Under the pieces are notes generated by a model. That model saw only the letters and a program-made list of their open reading frames with translations. It searched no databases and had not been told where the DNA came from. From Actinostola sp. cb2023 (Eukaryota > Cnidaria > Anthozoa > Actiniaria > Actinostolidae), in NCBI GenBank assembly GCA_033675265.1, contig JAUJYZ010000448.1, positions 171,001 through 235,000 on the forward strand: 64,000 nucleotides of DNA, given 5' to 3'. The position numbers and the translations under genes were made by a program. Positions 22,632-34,615 of the stretch are shown piece by piece. Within the stretch, counting starts at the first letter, position 1, and each line of letters starts with the position of its first letter.

Positions 22632-23580
22632 GGTTACCCATTTCACGACCTGTCACGGCCTGCAAATGAGATGCACGGCCCGTAAAAGGTTTTTACGGGC
22701 CGTACGGCCCGTATCGGCTCGTGAACATTTCAGGCCAAATGTTGTAGGCAAGGCTGGCAATTAATATATTCGTGTTTTGACACAGGGTACCCAATTCACG
22801 ACCTGCAAATGAGATGCACGGCCCGTAAAATATTTTTACCGTCCGTACGGCCCGTGAACATTTCAGGCCCTCTGTTGAAGGCAAGGCTGACACTAATATA
22901 TTCGTGTTTTGACACAGGGTACCCAATTCACGACATGTCACGACCTGCAAATGAGATGCACGGCCCGTAAAAGGTTTTTACGGGCCGTATGGCCCGTATC
23001 GGCCCGTGAACATTTCAGGCCCCCTCTTGAAGACAAGGCTGGTACTATATTCGTGTTTTGACACAGGGTGCCCAATTCACGACCTGTTACGACCTGCAAA
23101 TGAGATGTAAAAGGTTTTTACGGGCCGTACGGCCCGTATCGGCCCGTGGACATTTCAGGCCCTTTGTTGAAGGCAAGTCTGGCAATATTATATATTCGTG
23201 TTTGACACAGGGTGCCCAATTCACGACGTGTCACGTTATATAAATCCCGTGAGTGTGGTACCCTGTGCTAAATCAAGCATTATATATATATTTTCAGCCT
23301 GCCTCGTAACATAGCCCCTCAAATGCTCACGAACCGTTACGGGCCGTACGGGCCGCTACGGCTCGTGATCCCACTGTGAGCAAAAAAAATGTTGACTTAA
23401 GTTTTTACAAAGTCCTCTTAGTTATACTAATATATGCGGTGAATGTAATGCCATGCATATACATATTTACAGCCTGCCTTAACATTTATACGCGGTTAAT
23501 GAATGCATATATTGTTCATATTAATAACTTCACGACCTGATACGGGCCGTAAACCAACTTTTACGGCCCGTATCAGGTAG
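22632..23580. repeat. GC-rich palindromic tandem repeat (about 130-150 bp unit)
   Basis: Four to five irregular copies between 22632 and 23230 share CACGACCTGCAAATGAGATG, AAGGTTTTTACGGGCCGTAC, GGCCCGTGAACATTTCAGGC and ATATTCGTGTTTTGACACAG. Each has nested palindromes built on ACGGGCCGTACGGCCCGT. Two more isolated palindromes lie at about 23334-23370 and 23528-23577 (CCTGATACGGGCCGTAAA with its inverted partner). These stand out as GC-rich islands in AT-rich DNA. Confidence 0.85.
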
Positions 23581-23756
23581 TATGTATTGGACAACCCTCT
23601 GTTTTTCAAGCCAAAGCTTCTTCATCGCGTCACTGTTAAGCCCAAGAGCTTTATTAGGTCGACGACCTTTACCAGCAAGACAAAGTTACCTTCTTTTGCA
23701 CTTGAGAGTTTTCCGTGATTTGGAAAGACTGACGGTCACCTAGGATGCGAACACAG

Positions 23757-23901
<145 letters not shown>

Positions 23902-24019
23902 CAACAACTTTATTTAAGTGTCAAAGTCTTCTAGCAGAGCACAAGTGCTCCACTAATCTTACTCCGTTTCAGATTCGTTGTTGGAGATCTGCTCAAGGCA
24001 TCAGTGATATATAGATAGT

Positions 24020-27000
24020 TACCTTTGACATACTTTAATTCCATATCATAATGATTCTTATTCTGGGATTGTCTTCAAAAGCTTTCATTAGTACTCCAGC
24101 AGGTGATTCATGGCCATTAGAGATGGTTACCTTTCGGTCATATGTGTATGTATGCCATCTAGTCAGTCCAATCATATACAATGCTGAGTATCTCTTTCTC
24201 AGTTTGGCTATACCTCCTTTCTGTATCAATTAATGCTCTGGATGCATATGTGATATGGGTCTTCCTCTTTGCATGATCACATCCTCATAATCAACTTCAG
24301 GATGCGTCCACTTGTTTTCCTACAGTGTTACATGAGTTGAAGTATCTCAGTATCAGTGCATTAGAGATAACTGCTTTGATCTCGCCAAACGCCTTTTCTT
24401 CCCGGGTTAAAGCAGAGTTCTTGTTCAGACTTAGTTGACAGGATTTCAGAACATCATGAGAGATAGGTAACAACACCTAGAAGTCTTCTAACTTCATCTT
24501 TGTTGGTTGGTGCTGGCATGGCTTGGATTCATCCTTGTTTCTTTTGGTCAGGTTTAACTCCTGTGTCTTTTAACACCACACATGTAAGACAGTTCAGTTT
24601 TTCTCAATTGGAACGTTTGCTTGTTCAGCTTATCGATATTTTTCAGTCGACATCTTTCCATCAGGGACATGATCATGCTTTTTTTTGAGTCCTCAGTTGT
24701 CGCCTTCACCCCATACAAGAATGTCATCTGCTATGGCTATGACACCTTGAAGTCCCTTCTCATATATTCTTCTTTGGAACTCTTCGGGTACGACGTTAAT
24801 ACCGAATAGCATTCTGGTACATGTATCTCATTCGGCCCAGATCAGAGGAGTATCAATAAATGCTGTGAGCAGTGAACTTTTTCTATCTAAGGGTACATGT
24901 CAGAAGACAGACTTTATATCAGCCAGGGAGAATACTTTGGCGTTACTAATGTCAGTTACATGTAGTAGTCGATCGACATTATATATTGGATACTCAGAAC
25001 GTTTAAGGCTGTATAATCAATGGTCTTATGCCATTTTGGGGCTGATGGTTTGTTTGCAATCATGGGAGCTCTTACCCAGTCCGTATCATGAGGAGCCCCG
25101 TACCATTCTTTTTGGTCCCAGCAGGGTAGGTAGTTGCGGTGGTAGAGGTGTATATTGGCTTATAATTATGATTGATCATAGCATCAACATGGACAATAAT
25201 TCCTTTCTGATGACGAAGCTGTACAGATCAGCTACTGTACTGTCAATTCTTAATGGGATAATTCTTTATATGGACATGGAATTAGTTATTGGCGCCAGAA
25301 TCAAAACTTTGCTTGTTCATTCCTTCGCATCTCGCCGAGTAGCATGTTGTATCGTGTAGTCTAGTCACTTCTTTATGGAAATGTCTATTAGTTAAATTCA
25401 GACTTGTATGGCACATGGAACCAAGATTGTTCGCTAGAACCACGTTTTTTGTCTTTTAAAAACAAATACATCAATGAAATATATCAAGCAGATGGACGAG
25501 ACGGTTTCCCGCCCAATGGTAATTCTTGAGTCCGGGTGGCGGGTGCCGAAATCCCAGCAAATCTAGAAATAACATATACCGTATATTGGCTCTACTCTCA
25601 CTCCACAAATTTAACAGAGAATTGAAAAACTCAAGAAGATGTTCATATTGAGAAAGAAGGTATTTTCATCGTAGTAAAATGCAATAATAATAATAATAAC
25701 AAAAACAATAATAATATTAACAATAATAATGGTAATGATAATGATAATGGTACTATGATTATTTATAATATATATAATAATCGATGCCAATTTTATTTCG
25801 TATTTTGATGACACTAGAATTGCCAGACCCCTTTGCATGTGGCGGCACGCCTGAAGGCAAGGAAGAATGTTCGGGTGGCTCGCCTGATATTCTGTTGGTT
25901 GAATCATATAACCCTTACAACTGATGATTACGACAGTGAAATCACATATTGATTTTGATTAGCTATTCGACTAGCTATTCCAGAACGACAGTAAATACCA
26001 GAGTGAAAGACTGTAGAAGGGGAGGTGGGTTGGTGTGGTATCAATACGATATGGAGAGAACTAGCGGCAGAATAGAGTAATGTGAAATGATAGTACGTGA
26101 GCATTGACGCAACACGGATTTCAAAGGTCAATACGAAGAGGAAGGCGATTGGATAAACGCACGTGAACGGCGTAGATGACAAGTACAAGTGGACAAAAAT
26201 AAAATGTAATAATAATGTGGTGAATGGCGTATAGCCAATTCGGACAAAAATGTAATCATTACACTTGTAAAAGTGAAGCTTAGATGAACAACTTTAAATG
26301 AATTTCACTGAAAGAAATTGTTAATTTAATTTGAACTAGTTTATAATTTCCAAAATAAAACATATAGGTCAATTTAATGTTGAAAAAATAATAATTTCAA
26401 AGCTTTACAGTTTCTTCTAGTGATATATCAGGCTACTCACAGCAGAAGTCCAACAATTAATAGGCGTATTGAATGATGAGGTACATGTTCGCAGCACCTC
26501 CAACACCTATCGTTACCACAAATATGCTCTGTTACTTTTTCCAGTATTCCTTGTTCTTGGAGAGTTCAACAATATTAAAAACATTGTTCTTGACATAATG
26601 AGGAATCTCTCTTGGAGCTGCCTTATATGTGGTGTATCTTGTCACTAGGTGTAATTCTCCTTCAAACGTGCCAATTGTTTCATCAAATACATCAGAGTAT
26701 TTTTCTATAATGGCCTCCATTATTGTCAGGGTTGATGGAATTTGGTTGTCTGTGCAAGGAATAGATGACTTGAATTTGGATTCTGGTTCAGCTAGATCAA
26801 TATTTTCTTTCAAAACGTCAATAAGTTTCAGTCAGTTAATCCAATTTCAAAACCTTGTCATCAATTGAATTTGATACAGGGTAAGTAAAACACCTTTATA
26901 GTTCCTAGGGTTTGAATTTTGGTTTCATCATCATACAGACGTCACCGCTCCTGGCTTGCATGTTTAGAGTGTTCAGGTGTTCACGATTGTAGTATTCACT

Positions 27001-27345
27001 TATGTATTTCTACACGTGCTCTGGGAGTATGCTACATGTAGAACCAAAGTCAACTTGAGAAGTCACTGGTATCAGTCTCTTCTTGGACAACAGTAGGCTT
27101 GCAAAGACTTTCTTATAGCTACAGCTTTGACTTACAACATAGATTTTCTCCACAACTTCATAAAAATGTTCTTCACCATCTTCCTGTACTTTCAGCACAG
27201 TACGATTAATTTCTTGATTGTTCAGGATCCGAAATCTGATAGGATGACCAGGGTCGACTTATCTGATCTGGCTGGCTTCTATTTCTCTCCCGACTCTCCA
27301 TCTTTTACATTGTTCCGAGTCTTGGAAGTGATCAGTTTTCAGATT
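24020..27345 (-). pseudogene. Decayed Ty3/gypsy retrotransposon pol (protease to RNase H), minus strand
   Basis: Reading from high to low coordinates, the pieces appear in normal pol order. First an aspartic-protease segment (27198-27010) with VDFGSTCSILP, where the active site reads DFG instead of DTG or DSG. Then the N-terminal reverse-transcriptase region (26813-26532: YSDVFD, FEGELHLV, APREIPHYV). Then the catalytic palm with IADDILVWGEGD (about 24745-24710). Then a thumb segment (LTREEKAFGEIKA, LRYFN, about 24420-24330). Last an RNase H segment (HTYTYDRKVT, about 24150). Frameshifts and stops separate the pieces, and about 1 kb of unrelated sequence (25440-26480) splits the reverse transcriptase. 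No long terminal repeats or integrase were identified. Inactive. Confidence 0.8.
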
Positions 27346-27365
27346 ATATAGCTAGGAATATATAT

Positions 27366-28437
27366 ATGAGGACTGTTATTACAAAACGGGTCTTCGTCAA
27401 CAAGACTTCTTTTAAGAAATCAGACCTCATGAGGACTGTTATTACAAAACAGGTCTTCGTCAACAAGACTTCTTTTAAGAAATCAGACCTCATGAGGACT
27501 GTTATTACAAAACGGGTCTTCGTCAACAAGACTTCTTTTAAGAAATCAGACCTCATGAGGACTGTTATTACAAAACGGGTCTTCGTCAACAAGACTTCTT
27601 TTAAGAAATCAGACCTCATGAGGACTGTTATTACAAAACAGGTCTTCGTCAACAAGACTCCTTTTAAGAAATCAGACCTCATGAGGACTGTTATTACAAA
27701 ACGGGTCTTCGTCAACAAGACTTCTTTTAAGAAATCAGACCTCATGAGGACTGTTATTACAAAACGGGTCTTCGTCAACAAGACTTCTTTTAAGAAATCA
27801 GACCTCATGAGGACTGTTATTACAAAACGGGTCTTCGTCAACAAGACTTCTTTTAAGAAATCAGACCTCATGAGGACTGTTATTACAAAACGGGTCTTCG
27901 TCAACAAGACTTCTTTTAAGAAATCAGACCTCATGAGGACTGTTATTACAAAACGGGTCTTCGTCAACAAGACTTCTTTTAAGAAATCAGACCTCATGAG
28001 GACTGTTATTACAAAACGGGTCTTCGTCAACAAGACTTCTTTTAAGAAATCAGACCTCATGAGGACTGTTATTACAAAACGGGTCTTCGTCAACAAGACT
28101 TCTTTTAAGAAATCAGACCTCATGAGGACTGTTATTACAAAACAGGTCTTCGTCAACAAGACTCCTTTTAAGAAATCAGACCTCATGAGGACTGTTATTA
28201 CAAAACGGGTCTTCGTCAACAAGACTCCTTCTAAGAAATCAGACCTCATGAGGACTGTTATTACAAAACAGGTCTTCGTCAACAAGACTCCTTTTAAGAA
28301 ATCAGACCTCATGAGGACTGTTATTACAAAACGGGTCTTCGTCAACAAGACTCCTTCTAAGAAATCAGACCTCATGAGGACTGTTATTACAAAACGGGTC
28401 TTCGTCAACAAGACTCCTTTTAAGAAATCAGACCTCA
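27366..28437. repeat. Satellite E, 63-bp hairpin minisatellite (17 copies)
   Basis: Seventeen near-identical 63-bp units. Each starts ATGAGGACTG and ends CAGACCTC, and holds an inner stem GGTCTT-CGTCAAC-AAGAC. Variation is limited to a few sites (ACGGG/ACAGG, ACTTC/ACTCC, TTTTAAG/TTCTAAG). The array is flanked by TA-rich runs on both sides. It is open across its whole length in one frame on each strand because 63 is a multiple of three. A diverged single unit lies at 47965-48035. Confidence 0.97.
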
Positions 28438-28961
28438 TATATATATATTTAGGGATACATAGAGACGTCAGTAATTATAATTACTTGTAAAGCGCTAATA
28501 GATTCTACGGAATTAGTGCTATATAAATGTCACTTATTATTATTATTATTGCATTTTCTACACACAGAAATTCAACGTTTTCCACTTATCGCCCACTCAA
28601 ATTTTCTCCAGTCACAAATAAAAACTTCCGTACCGATACTTCTTACCGGACGGGTGTTCTTTGGTACCGGGTACCATCGATGTTAGGATCGTAAATAATG
28701 AATACAGACTCGAGACAAGATCAAAACATCAGTTTAGTTCAACTACTCGAACCATAATAACCTCTTACACAGGGTTTCCCAACAGTACCAGAAATCAAGT
28801 ATAATTGCAAAGGGTTGGGACCTAGCCTAGGACGAACACGAAATAACGCGAATTGCGGAGACATAATATGAAATCATGTGACATTAGCTCCTTCAGGAAA
28901 TATTCTCATTTTTTTAAATTCTCATTATTTCTCCTTTCAATTCATACTATTGTGTCTAGCT
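28438..28961. other. Unique sequence, no gene seen
   Basis: Contains a short TTA run near 28535 and nothing else recognised. Confidence 0.5.
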
Positions 28962-29225
28962 CCCAGGGCTTTACTCAGGGTTATCAGTGACGGGGAGGTG
29001 CGAAGACCTCTTTGGGGTTTGAAATTCGCGGCTTGGGACTTTTTGGGGGTTAGCAATTTTCTGGGACTTTTTTTTATATAAAGATTTTGGCAAGGACTTT
29101 TTGGGGGGGGGGGGGGGGGGGGGGTTGATAAAAATGATATCCTTGCATTCTCTTGGTGTTTTTACTTTTTCTTTTTACGCGGAGAAAAATGGACTTTTTG
29201 GGGGTTACGTTCTGGGCAGTTAAAT
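28962..29225. mobile_element. hAT-like non-autonomous element (family 3), degraded copy 2
   Basis: Starts CCCAGGGCTTTACTCAGGG and continues with the family's GTGACGGGGAGGTGCGAAG and GGACTTTTTGGGGG motifs, with a 20+ G run at 29103-29124. The right terminal repeat and the second target duplication are missing, so the copy is truncated. Confidence 0.8.
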
Positions 29226-29353
29226 ATCTACGAGTTCGCCATTCAGTGCCTTTGTTTTCATATAATTCGACCACAAGCTGAACGAACTGTTTTCATCGAT
29301 CGATTATACATTGATTGACTACTCCAAACGTATATTTACTTTATAACGCATCC

Positions 29354-29354
<1 letters not shown>

Positions 29355-29405
<51 letters not shown>
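29355..29405. repeat. (ATC)n microsatellite
   Basis: About 17 ATC units just upstream of the splice acceptor of the second GPCR gene. Confidence 0.95.
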
Positions 29406-29433
29406 TAATATAACATTTTTATATGTTGATTAC

Positions 29434-29465
29434 AGACGCAGAGCACATTCCCAATACCTAAAAGA
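29434..29465 (+). other. Splice acceptor and 5' UTR of the second GPCR gene
   Basis: TTTTATATGTTGATTACAG ends at 29435, followed by 30 bases to the ATG at 29466. The first GPCR gene is arranged the same way. Confidence 0.5.
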
Positions 29466-31037
29466 ATGCAGACCATCTACCTCGCACAAGTTGTCTTTGC
29501 TTGTGTCCTAGCAACAGGTGGTTGCCTTGGCAACATCACGGTGCTGATACTATCCAAGTTTTCATCGAAAACTACCTGCCCGTATCTCATAAATCTGATC
29601 ATTTTTGACTTCTTGGTGGTGGTGTTTGGGCCGCTGGTGTACTTGTTCGCCGTGTACCTAGAAATCACCTGGGAAGCAGATAATTCCATACCCTGCTTTG
29701 CTATAGAGTTCTTGCAGATATTTACTATCTCTGGATCGTTGCTTGCGTTACTACTTCTAGTATGGGATCACCGCAAAGCACGAAAACAGCCACAGTCCAA
29801 ACGCGCTATCAAGGCATCCATAGCCTGTACGTGGGTATTGCCCATTTGTGTTGGGTTGTACACATTTTTCTTAAGAAGCCCCAAGTCTTGTCGGCTCCCT
29901 TGGTACATCACTTGCTCGTCGGCGTCACCAATTGTCAAGGAAATTGGCCTAAGTATTCCATTGTTTGATATTATAATTGCCATTTTAGCTGTTTCCATCA
30001 GCATCGTGTCGGTAATGTTCGCTTGTCCCGGAAAAGAAAAAAGCAGAATATACCAAATGCAACTGCAATGGAAGAGACACAAAGAGGAGGTTCGAATAAA
30101 CAGTCCCGAGTGTTCGACCTTTCAACCATCAGAATCCACAACCATCTCTTTGGACAAATGCAACGTCTCTGGCAACAGAACACGACGTACAAGCAATATT
30201 TTATTGCAAATGCAGAATCCAGCCAATGCAGCTAAGAACGAACAAAAGGTCGATGCTACAAACACCGAACTCGATGAAGCATTCTACGCCAAAGCAAAAA
30301 GTGCATTAGAAACGGCTTTTCCAGAAGAAAGTCAAGATAAAAAGAGATGTGGAAAATTTGGAGAATCGCTTATATCGCAATCGCCTGCTACTAGTGACAA
30401 GCCGCCATCAGAAGCCACCGTGAAGCCAATACCGCTTTGTTCAGAGGAACAAAGTCTTGAAATGTCAAATCAGCAAAGTTATTTGCAAGATATAAATATG
30501 AAACATATTTCTGATTTGGGACAGTTAGAGAAGATGCCAATTTCTCCAATGCAAAATCAAACAACATCACCTCCAGTTGTATCCCCAAACAAATACAATT
30601 TGTCGCCTATCGCTCCCTTCCCTGCGACACTAAGTTTTCGCAAGATTAAAGTGTATCACACCATAAAGTGGGTCTTCAAGAACCCTAAGTTCATTGACTT
30701 TGAACAACAACAGCGTCATATCAGTGAAATAATGAAACAATTATTAATAGTCACGTGCTTTTCGCTCATTGGCTGGCTATTGCTATGTACGGCCTTGGTT
30801 TTGAGATTTGCTTTTGGAAGGCTCCCTGAGGAATTATGGGTTCTGAGTACTTGGTGTCTTTACCTCAGGTCAGCTGTAACTCCCGTGCTTTTTCTAACGT
30901 ATTTGGTGGAAGCAAGGTTCCGATACACCTGGTTGCGCCGTGGAAACGTATCCTCTATTGAGTTTACTGGTAAAAACTCACAATTTGCTGATCCAAATAC
31001 AATTGAGTTGACCAAACTGTCTATTTTGACTCCATGA
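29466..31037 (+). CDS. Rhodopsin-like (class A) GPCR, intact single coding exon
   Basis: A 523-residue seven-helix receptor. Visible landmarks are GN in TM1 (Asn23), LIIFD in TM2 (Asp48), Cys77 at the top of TM3 with a partner Cys142 in the second extracellular loop, and DHR at 101-103 in place of DRY. TM6 reads CFSLIGWLLL and lacks the usual proline, and TM7 reads TPVLFLTYL in place of NPxxY. The N-terminal tail is almost absent and has no glycosylation site outside TM1. The third intracellular loop is very long (about residues 190-415) and rich in Gln, Ser and charged residues. Shared phrases with 4705-6104 (GCLGN, FGP-VYLF, MQLQWKRH versus MKLQWQRH, SLIGW) show the two are paralogues about 24 kb apart. 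Orphan receptor; the ligand cannot be inferred. Confidence 0.88.
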   Translation: MQTIYLAQVVFACVLATGGCLGNITVLILSKFSSKTTCPYLINLIIFDFLVVVFGPLVYLFAVYLEITWEADNSIPCFAIEFLQIFTISGSLLALLLLVWDHRKARKQPQSKRAIKASIACTWVLPICVGLYTFFLRSPKSCRLPWYITCSSASPIVKEIGLSIPLFDIIIAILAVSISIVSVMFACPGKEKSRIYQMQLQWKRHKEEVRINSPECSTFQPSESTTISLDKCNVSGNRTRRTSNILLQMQNPANAAKNEQKVDATNTELDEAFYAKAKSALETAFPEESQDKKRCGKFGESLISQSPATSDKPPSEATVKPIPLCSEEQSLEMSNQQSYLQDINMKHISDLGQLEKMPISPMQNQTTSPPVVSPNKYNLSPIAPFPATLSFRKIKVYHTIKWVFKNPKFIDFEQQQRHISEIMKQLLIVTCFSLIGWLLLCTALVLRFAFGRLPEELWVLSTWCLYLRSAVTPVLFLTYLVEARFRYTWLRRGNVSSIEFTGKNSQFADPNTIELTKLSILTP

Positions 31038-31250
31038 TCGACCATGACATATACCAAGGTCATGATACTTGACTATACATAATTTAATCGTTTTTTGATT
31101 AGTTTATTTTTGATTGCTTATCTCTCTCCTTCGTCACGCTTTTCCAAATTTGCAGAGGCTTCGCAGTGGCATAGTAGGGATGAAAATAACCCCGCTTTAG
31201 TCTGAAAAGTTAGCTGAGTCTGCAAGTTTACGACAGACTCCGCCAATGAA

Positions 31251-31619
31251 CAATGAGGGTTTATCATGTAATTTAATTTCAAAACTCATATAGGATAAAA
31301 AAAAAAAGATTATCATAGCTGGAAAGAGCTCGTTGAAATTGAAGTTCACAAATTGCGAAGATATGATATCAATTAAAAAAAAACCGAAATTTTGTATGAA
31401 AACCTTTGTTGGAGTTAAGAGTTGCCTCCAAGCGTAAATTTCCATAGGTTTCATGATCATGTCATACAAAATTTCGATTTTTGAAAATTCATATCTTCGC
31501 AATTTGTGAAGCGATCTTTTCCAAACTTCACATTGTTACTCATTTCAACGAGCTCTTTCCAGCTATGATAATCATTTGTTGTCCTATGAGTTTCGAAATT
31601 ACATGATAAACCCTCATTG
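31251..31619. mobile_element. Fold-back element (369 bp, arms about 140 bp)
   Basis: Ends CAATGAGGGTTTATCATGTA and TACATGATAAACCCTCATTG are exact inverted repeats. The arms continue with GCTGGAAAGAGCTCGTTGAA and its complement. No coding capacity. It adjoins the BEL/Pao remnant. Confidence 0.88.
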
Positions 31620-33690
31620 CGACTCGAAGAAGCGGCCAAACTCCGCATAGAAAAGGAGAAGGAAAATTTGAAACTCGACACTGAAAGCGCTAAAGCTGAG
31701 TCTCAAGAAAAGGTGTATTCTGAAGCTGATAAACTTTCTCTCCACGAGAATATTTCTTGTGTTGGCACTACCGAAATTCCTAACTGGTCGATTTCATACC
31801 GGCTGACACGATGGCGCTAACCTTGCCACAACCGGAAGTCCCTGTGTTTTCTGGCGACGCCACTGAATACTGCAGCTTCGAAAGAGCCTTTGACAACTTG
31901 ATCGCAAAGAAAACGGACAGTAGTAGTGCGAAACTCTATATTACCTAGAGGAGATGTGCAATAATTAATGTACATATGTCTAGCGATGAACGCCGACTAA
32001 GGCTTGCTCGAGAACTTATCAAATCTAGATACGGACAGCCTTACGAGATAGCCACAGCCTACGTTGATGAAGTGGAATAATGCTAAAGACCCTGCATCCC
32101 ATCGCAGCCGAGGACGCACGGGCCCTTCAGCGCTGCTACTCAGTCCTGTTAGAAGCTGTGAGAACACTCTAACCGAGATCACCTTACACAAACAAAATTG
32201 ACAATCCAGATACTCTGCGAAAGATCATGGAAAAGCTACCTTTCTTTCTGTGAGACAGATGGCGCGCCAAGTTCTGCAGACGACATTAAATAAATGTAAA
32301 ACGACGAGAGGTAGCAATACATTACGTATAAGAGCCGTTAATCATCCCATCTTCGTAAGCATCATAAATGGCACTCGTAACAACACCAGAAAAGCAACGC
32401 ATTAACGAAATCATAACCCAAGTCCACTGCAGTGTTGCCACGAGCGTCCACCTTTGCAAAGTGGGAAGAACATGAGCCCCACCCTGTTCCTACACAATAT
32501 GAAGACAATGCAAGCTCAGCCTATGTAGCGAAAGAAGGAAACATCGGATTTTACTCTGCGACATATAACCGATGTGAGTTGTTGACCATGGTGTGTGGCT
32601 TGAAAACATCGACAGGGACAAATCGTACAAAGAAAGATACAAGTTTGTACGATCGAAAGGATTGCGCTATAACTGCCTCAACCCGGGACACAGATCCGAC
32701 TCGTGTCCGAAAAGAAAAGCTTCTGCAAAGTTACGGGATGCAAATTCACTCGTAAACACTCAATGTTTTTACACCCACAGGAAGAGCCTTCAGAACTGAG
32801 AATCGAATCAAACGAGAAACAAACGGAAGAAGGAGAACACCAAACGTCTAAGAACATATCAACAACTCTACTAAAGGACTATGTAGCTCTATTGCGGCCG
32901 GTCGGTCCATCACAGGATTAGCTAATAGTCCCTGAAAAGGCAAAGGAAAGAAAAATACCAAGTTGTAGAGACTTATACGCATTTCTTGACCAAGGTTCAA
33001 ACACATCATTCTGTACCGAACGACCAATACAAAGACTCGGAGATACAACAAATTAAACCTATGCTACCTATTGCAATCAAACTGAACTCTATCGGCGCTA
33101 AAATGGATATCCTGACAGAGAATGATCATGTCCCTAAAGCTCACTAACCACAGGAAGTTCGAGCAAGTATTCAGAGACCCTACGCAGTTAGAACTCTCTC
33201 TACTTGGATGCGGGACCATTAATGGACCGCTTGGGAGAGCGGCAACCGATACTCATTCTGCAAACCGTGTGTACGCAGATGTGAGTCTCGACGAACAATT
33301 TGAGAGATATTGTAAGATGGAATTCAACGATACAAGGTCGGGAAAACAATGTCACAAGAAGATAAGAGAGCCATAGACATTATGGAAAAGTCAGCGCGAC
33401 TCAGCGATAGCTTCCCTACTGATCTACAAAACAACGTCGACTAGACAAAGAAAAGATTAAGGAACGATTCAAGTCTTCACAGAAAGTACACCACTTTCAT
33501 GCAAGGTCTATTGAACAAGGACAACGCCCGAAAGGTGCGTTCCGACGGATCGGCTCTGCGCAACCGGATAGCCTGGTGGTACTTACCCTATCACCGGGTG
33601 GTATACCCGCACAGAGAAAAAGTCCGGGTAGTCTTTGATTGCTCGGCCAAATCCAACGGTACTTCCTTGAAGCAACAGCAAGTCTAATCA
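31620..33690 (+). pseudogene. Decayed BEL/Pao retrotransposon (gag to reverse transcriptase), plus strand
   Basis: Pieces appear in normal order across several frames. A charged gag N-terminal helix lies at about 31617-31740. The gag core is at about 31830-32080 (PQPEVPVFSGDATEY, SFERAFDNLI, YGQPYEIATAYVDEV). A zinc knuckle is at about 32640-32730 (YNCLNPGHRSDSCPKR, in which the first zinc-binding Cys appears as Arg). The protease region is near 32930-33050, and the start of the reverse transcriptase is near 33480-33680 (a VVFDCSAKSNGTSL-like motif). Stops and frameshifts interrupt it throughout. Polymerase core, integrase and terminal repeats are absent. A 30-bp phrase from the zinc-knuckle region (TTGACCATGGTGTG) recurs at 33700, suggesting an internal rearrangement. 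Confidence 0.82.
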
Positions 33691-33791
33691 ATATGACTTG
33701 TTGACCATGGTGTGTTGCTTGAAAACTTGAATTTGATGTAAAAATAGTTTTATTGTTAAATCTAATGTTGGTTTGTAGGTTGGATAATTCA

Positions 33792-33901
33792 TGACAAAAC
33801 TTTTTGTATCTTCAACCTGAGTTTTATTACAAAACTGCCAGTTTACAAAGCTTGGCAGTTTTGTAATAAAACTCAGGTTGAAGATACAAAAAGTTTTGTC
33901 A
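33792..33901. mobile_element. Perfect fold-back MITE (110 bp)
   Basis: The two 49-bp arms (TGACAAAACTTTTTGTATC... and its complement) match at every base. They are separated by a 12-bp loop containing AAGCTT. An uninterrupted hairpin of this length suggests recent insertion or active gene conversion. Confidence 0.92.
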
Positions 33902-34300
33902 GTTTTATTGTTGTCTACTAATAGTTGAAAGACTGTTGTTATCGTGTATATAGTATATATAGTATGCAGGCATTACAGTATAGACCAACTGATGTAATCA
34001 TGGTGTGAACCATGGCCTCTACAGCTACTTCGTCAGTGCATCGTCTGATCTTAAACATGTTTCTCAGTGGATCGGAAGCAGCCCTTGGCCACAATATCAA
34101 TATGTCCCTTCAAGGTCAGTTATGTTATGTTGCTGTCAATATCGACTCCTCGCAGAATCAGAGACAGCTATGACGTCGCTTCCCATCCTCAAAGGTGACA
34201 GCTGTAGGCCAGATTCCGCCGAGGGCCATCTAATGCGATAATTTTGTTTTTATAGTATTTTTTACATGTTATTTTATACAGTTGGTGTGATGTCCTCGGA

Positions 34301-34615
34301 TTTTGGATATTTCCAAAGTTACGACAATTTCAGTTGGTGCATGTTAGACGATTTACGAATATTAATTAGGTGCAATATCTCAGATATCTTATCCATATGA
34401 AGTTGAAAACAGCTTACCTCCTTCCTAAATCGCTCATGTTTCCCATTTTACCCATGCTAGACTTCATTCCAGGTCAACATTTCCAAATACAGCGATTTAG
34501 GAAGGAGGTAAGCTATTTTCAACTTCATATGGATAAGATATTGCACCTAATTAATATTCGTAAATCGTCTAACATGCACCAACTGAAATTGTCGTAACTT
34601 TGGAAATATCCAAAA
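34301..34615. mobile_element. Fold-back MITE (315 bp, arms about 135 bp)
   Basis: TTTTGGATATTTCCAAAGTT at the left is mirrored by AACTTTGGAAATATCCAAAA at the right. The arms continue inward with only a few mismatches through CCTCCTTCCTAAATCGCT and its complement. Confidence 0.92.

Noticed and set aside
27366..28437. CRISPR array
   Set aside because: Units are contiguous with no unique spacers, and the genome is animal.
27344..28490. Two overlapping 364- and 374-codon repeat proteins
   Set aside because: Both come from the 63-bp minisatellite, whose period is a multiple of three. No promoter, splice sites or unique ends suggest a gene.
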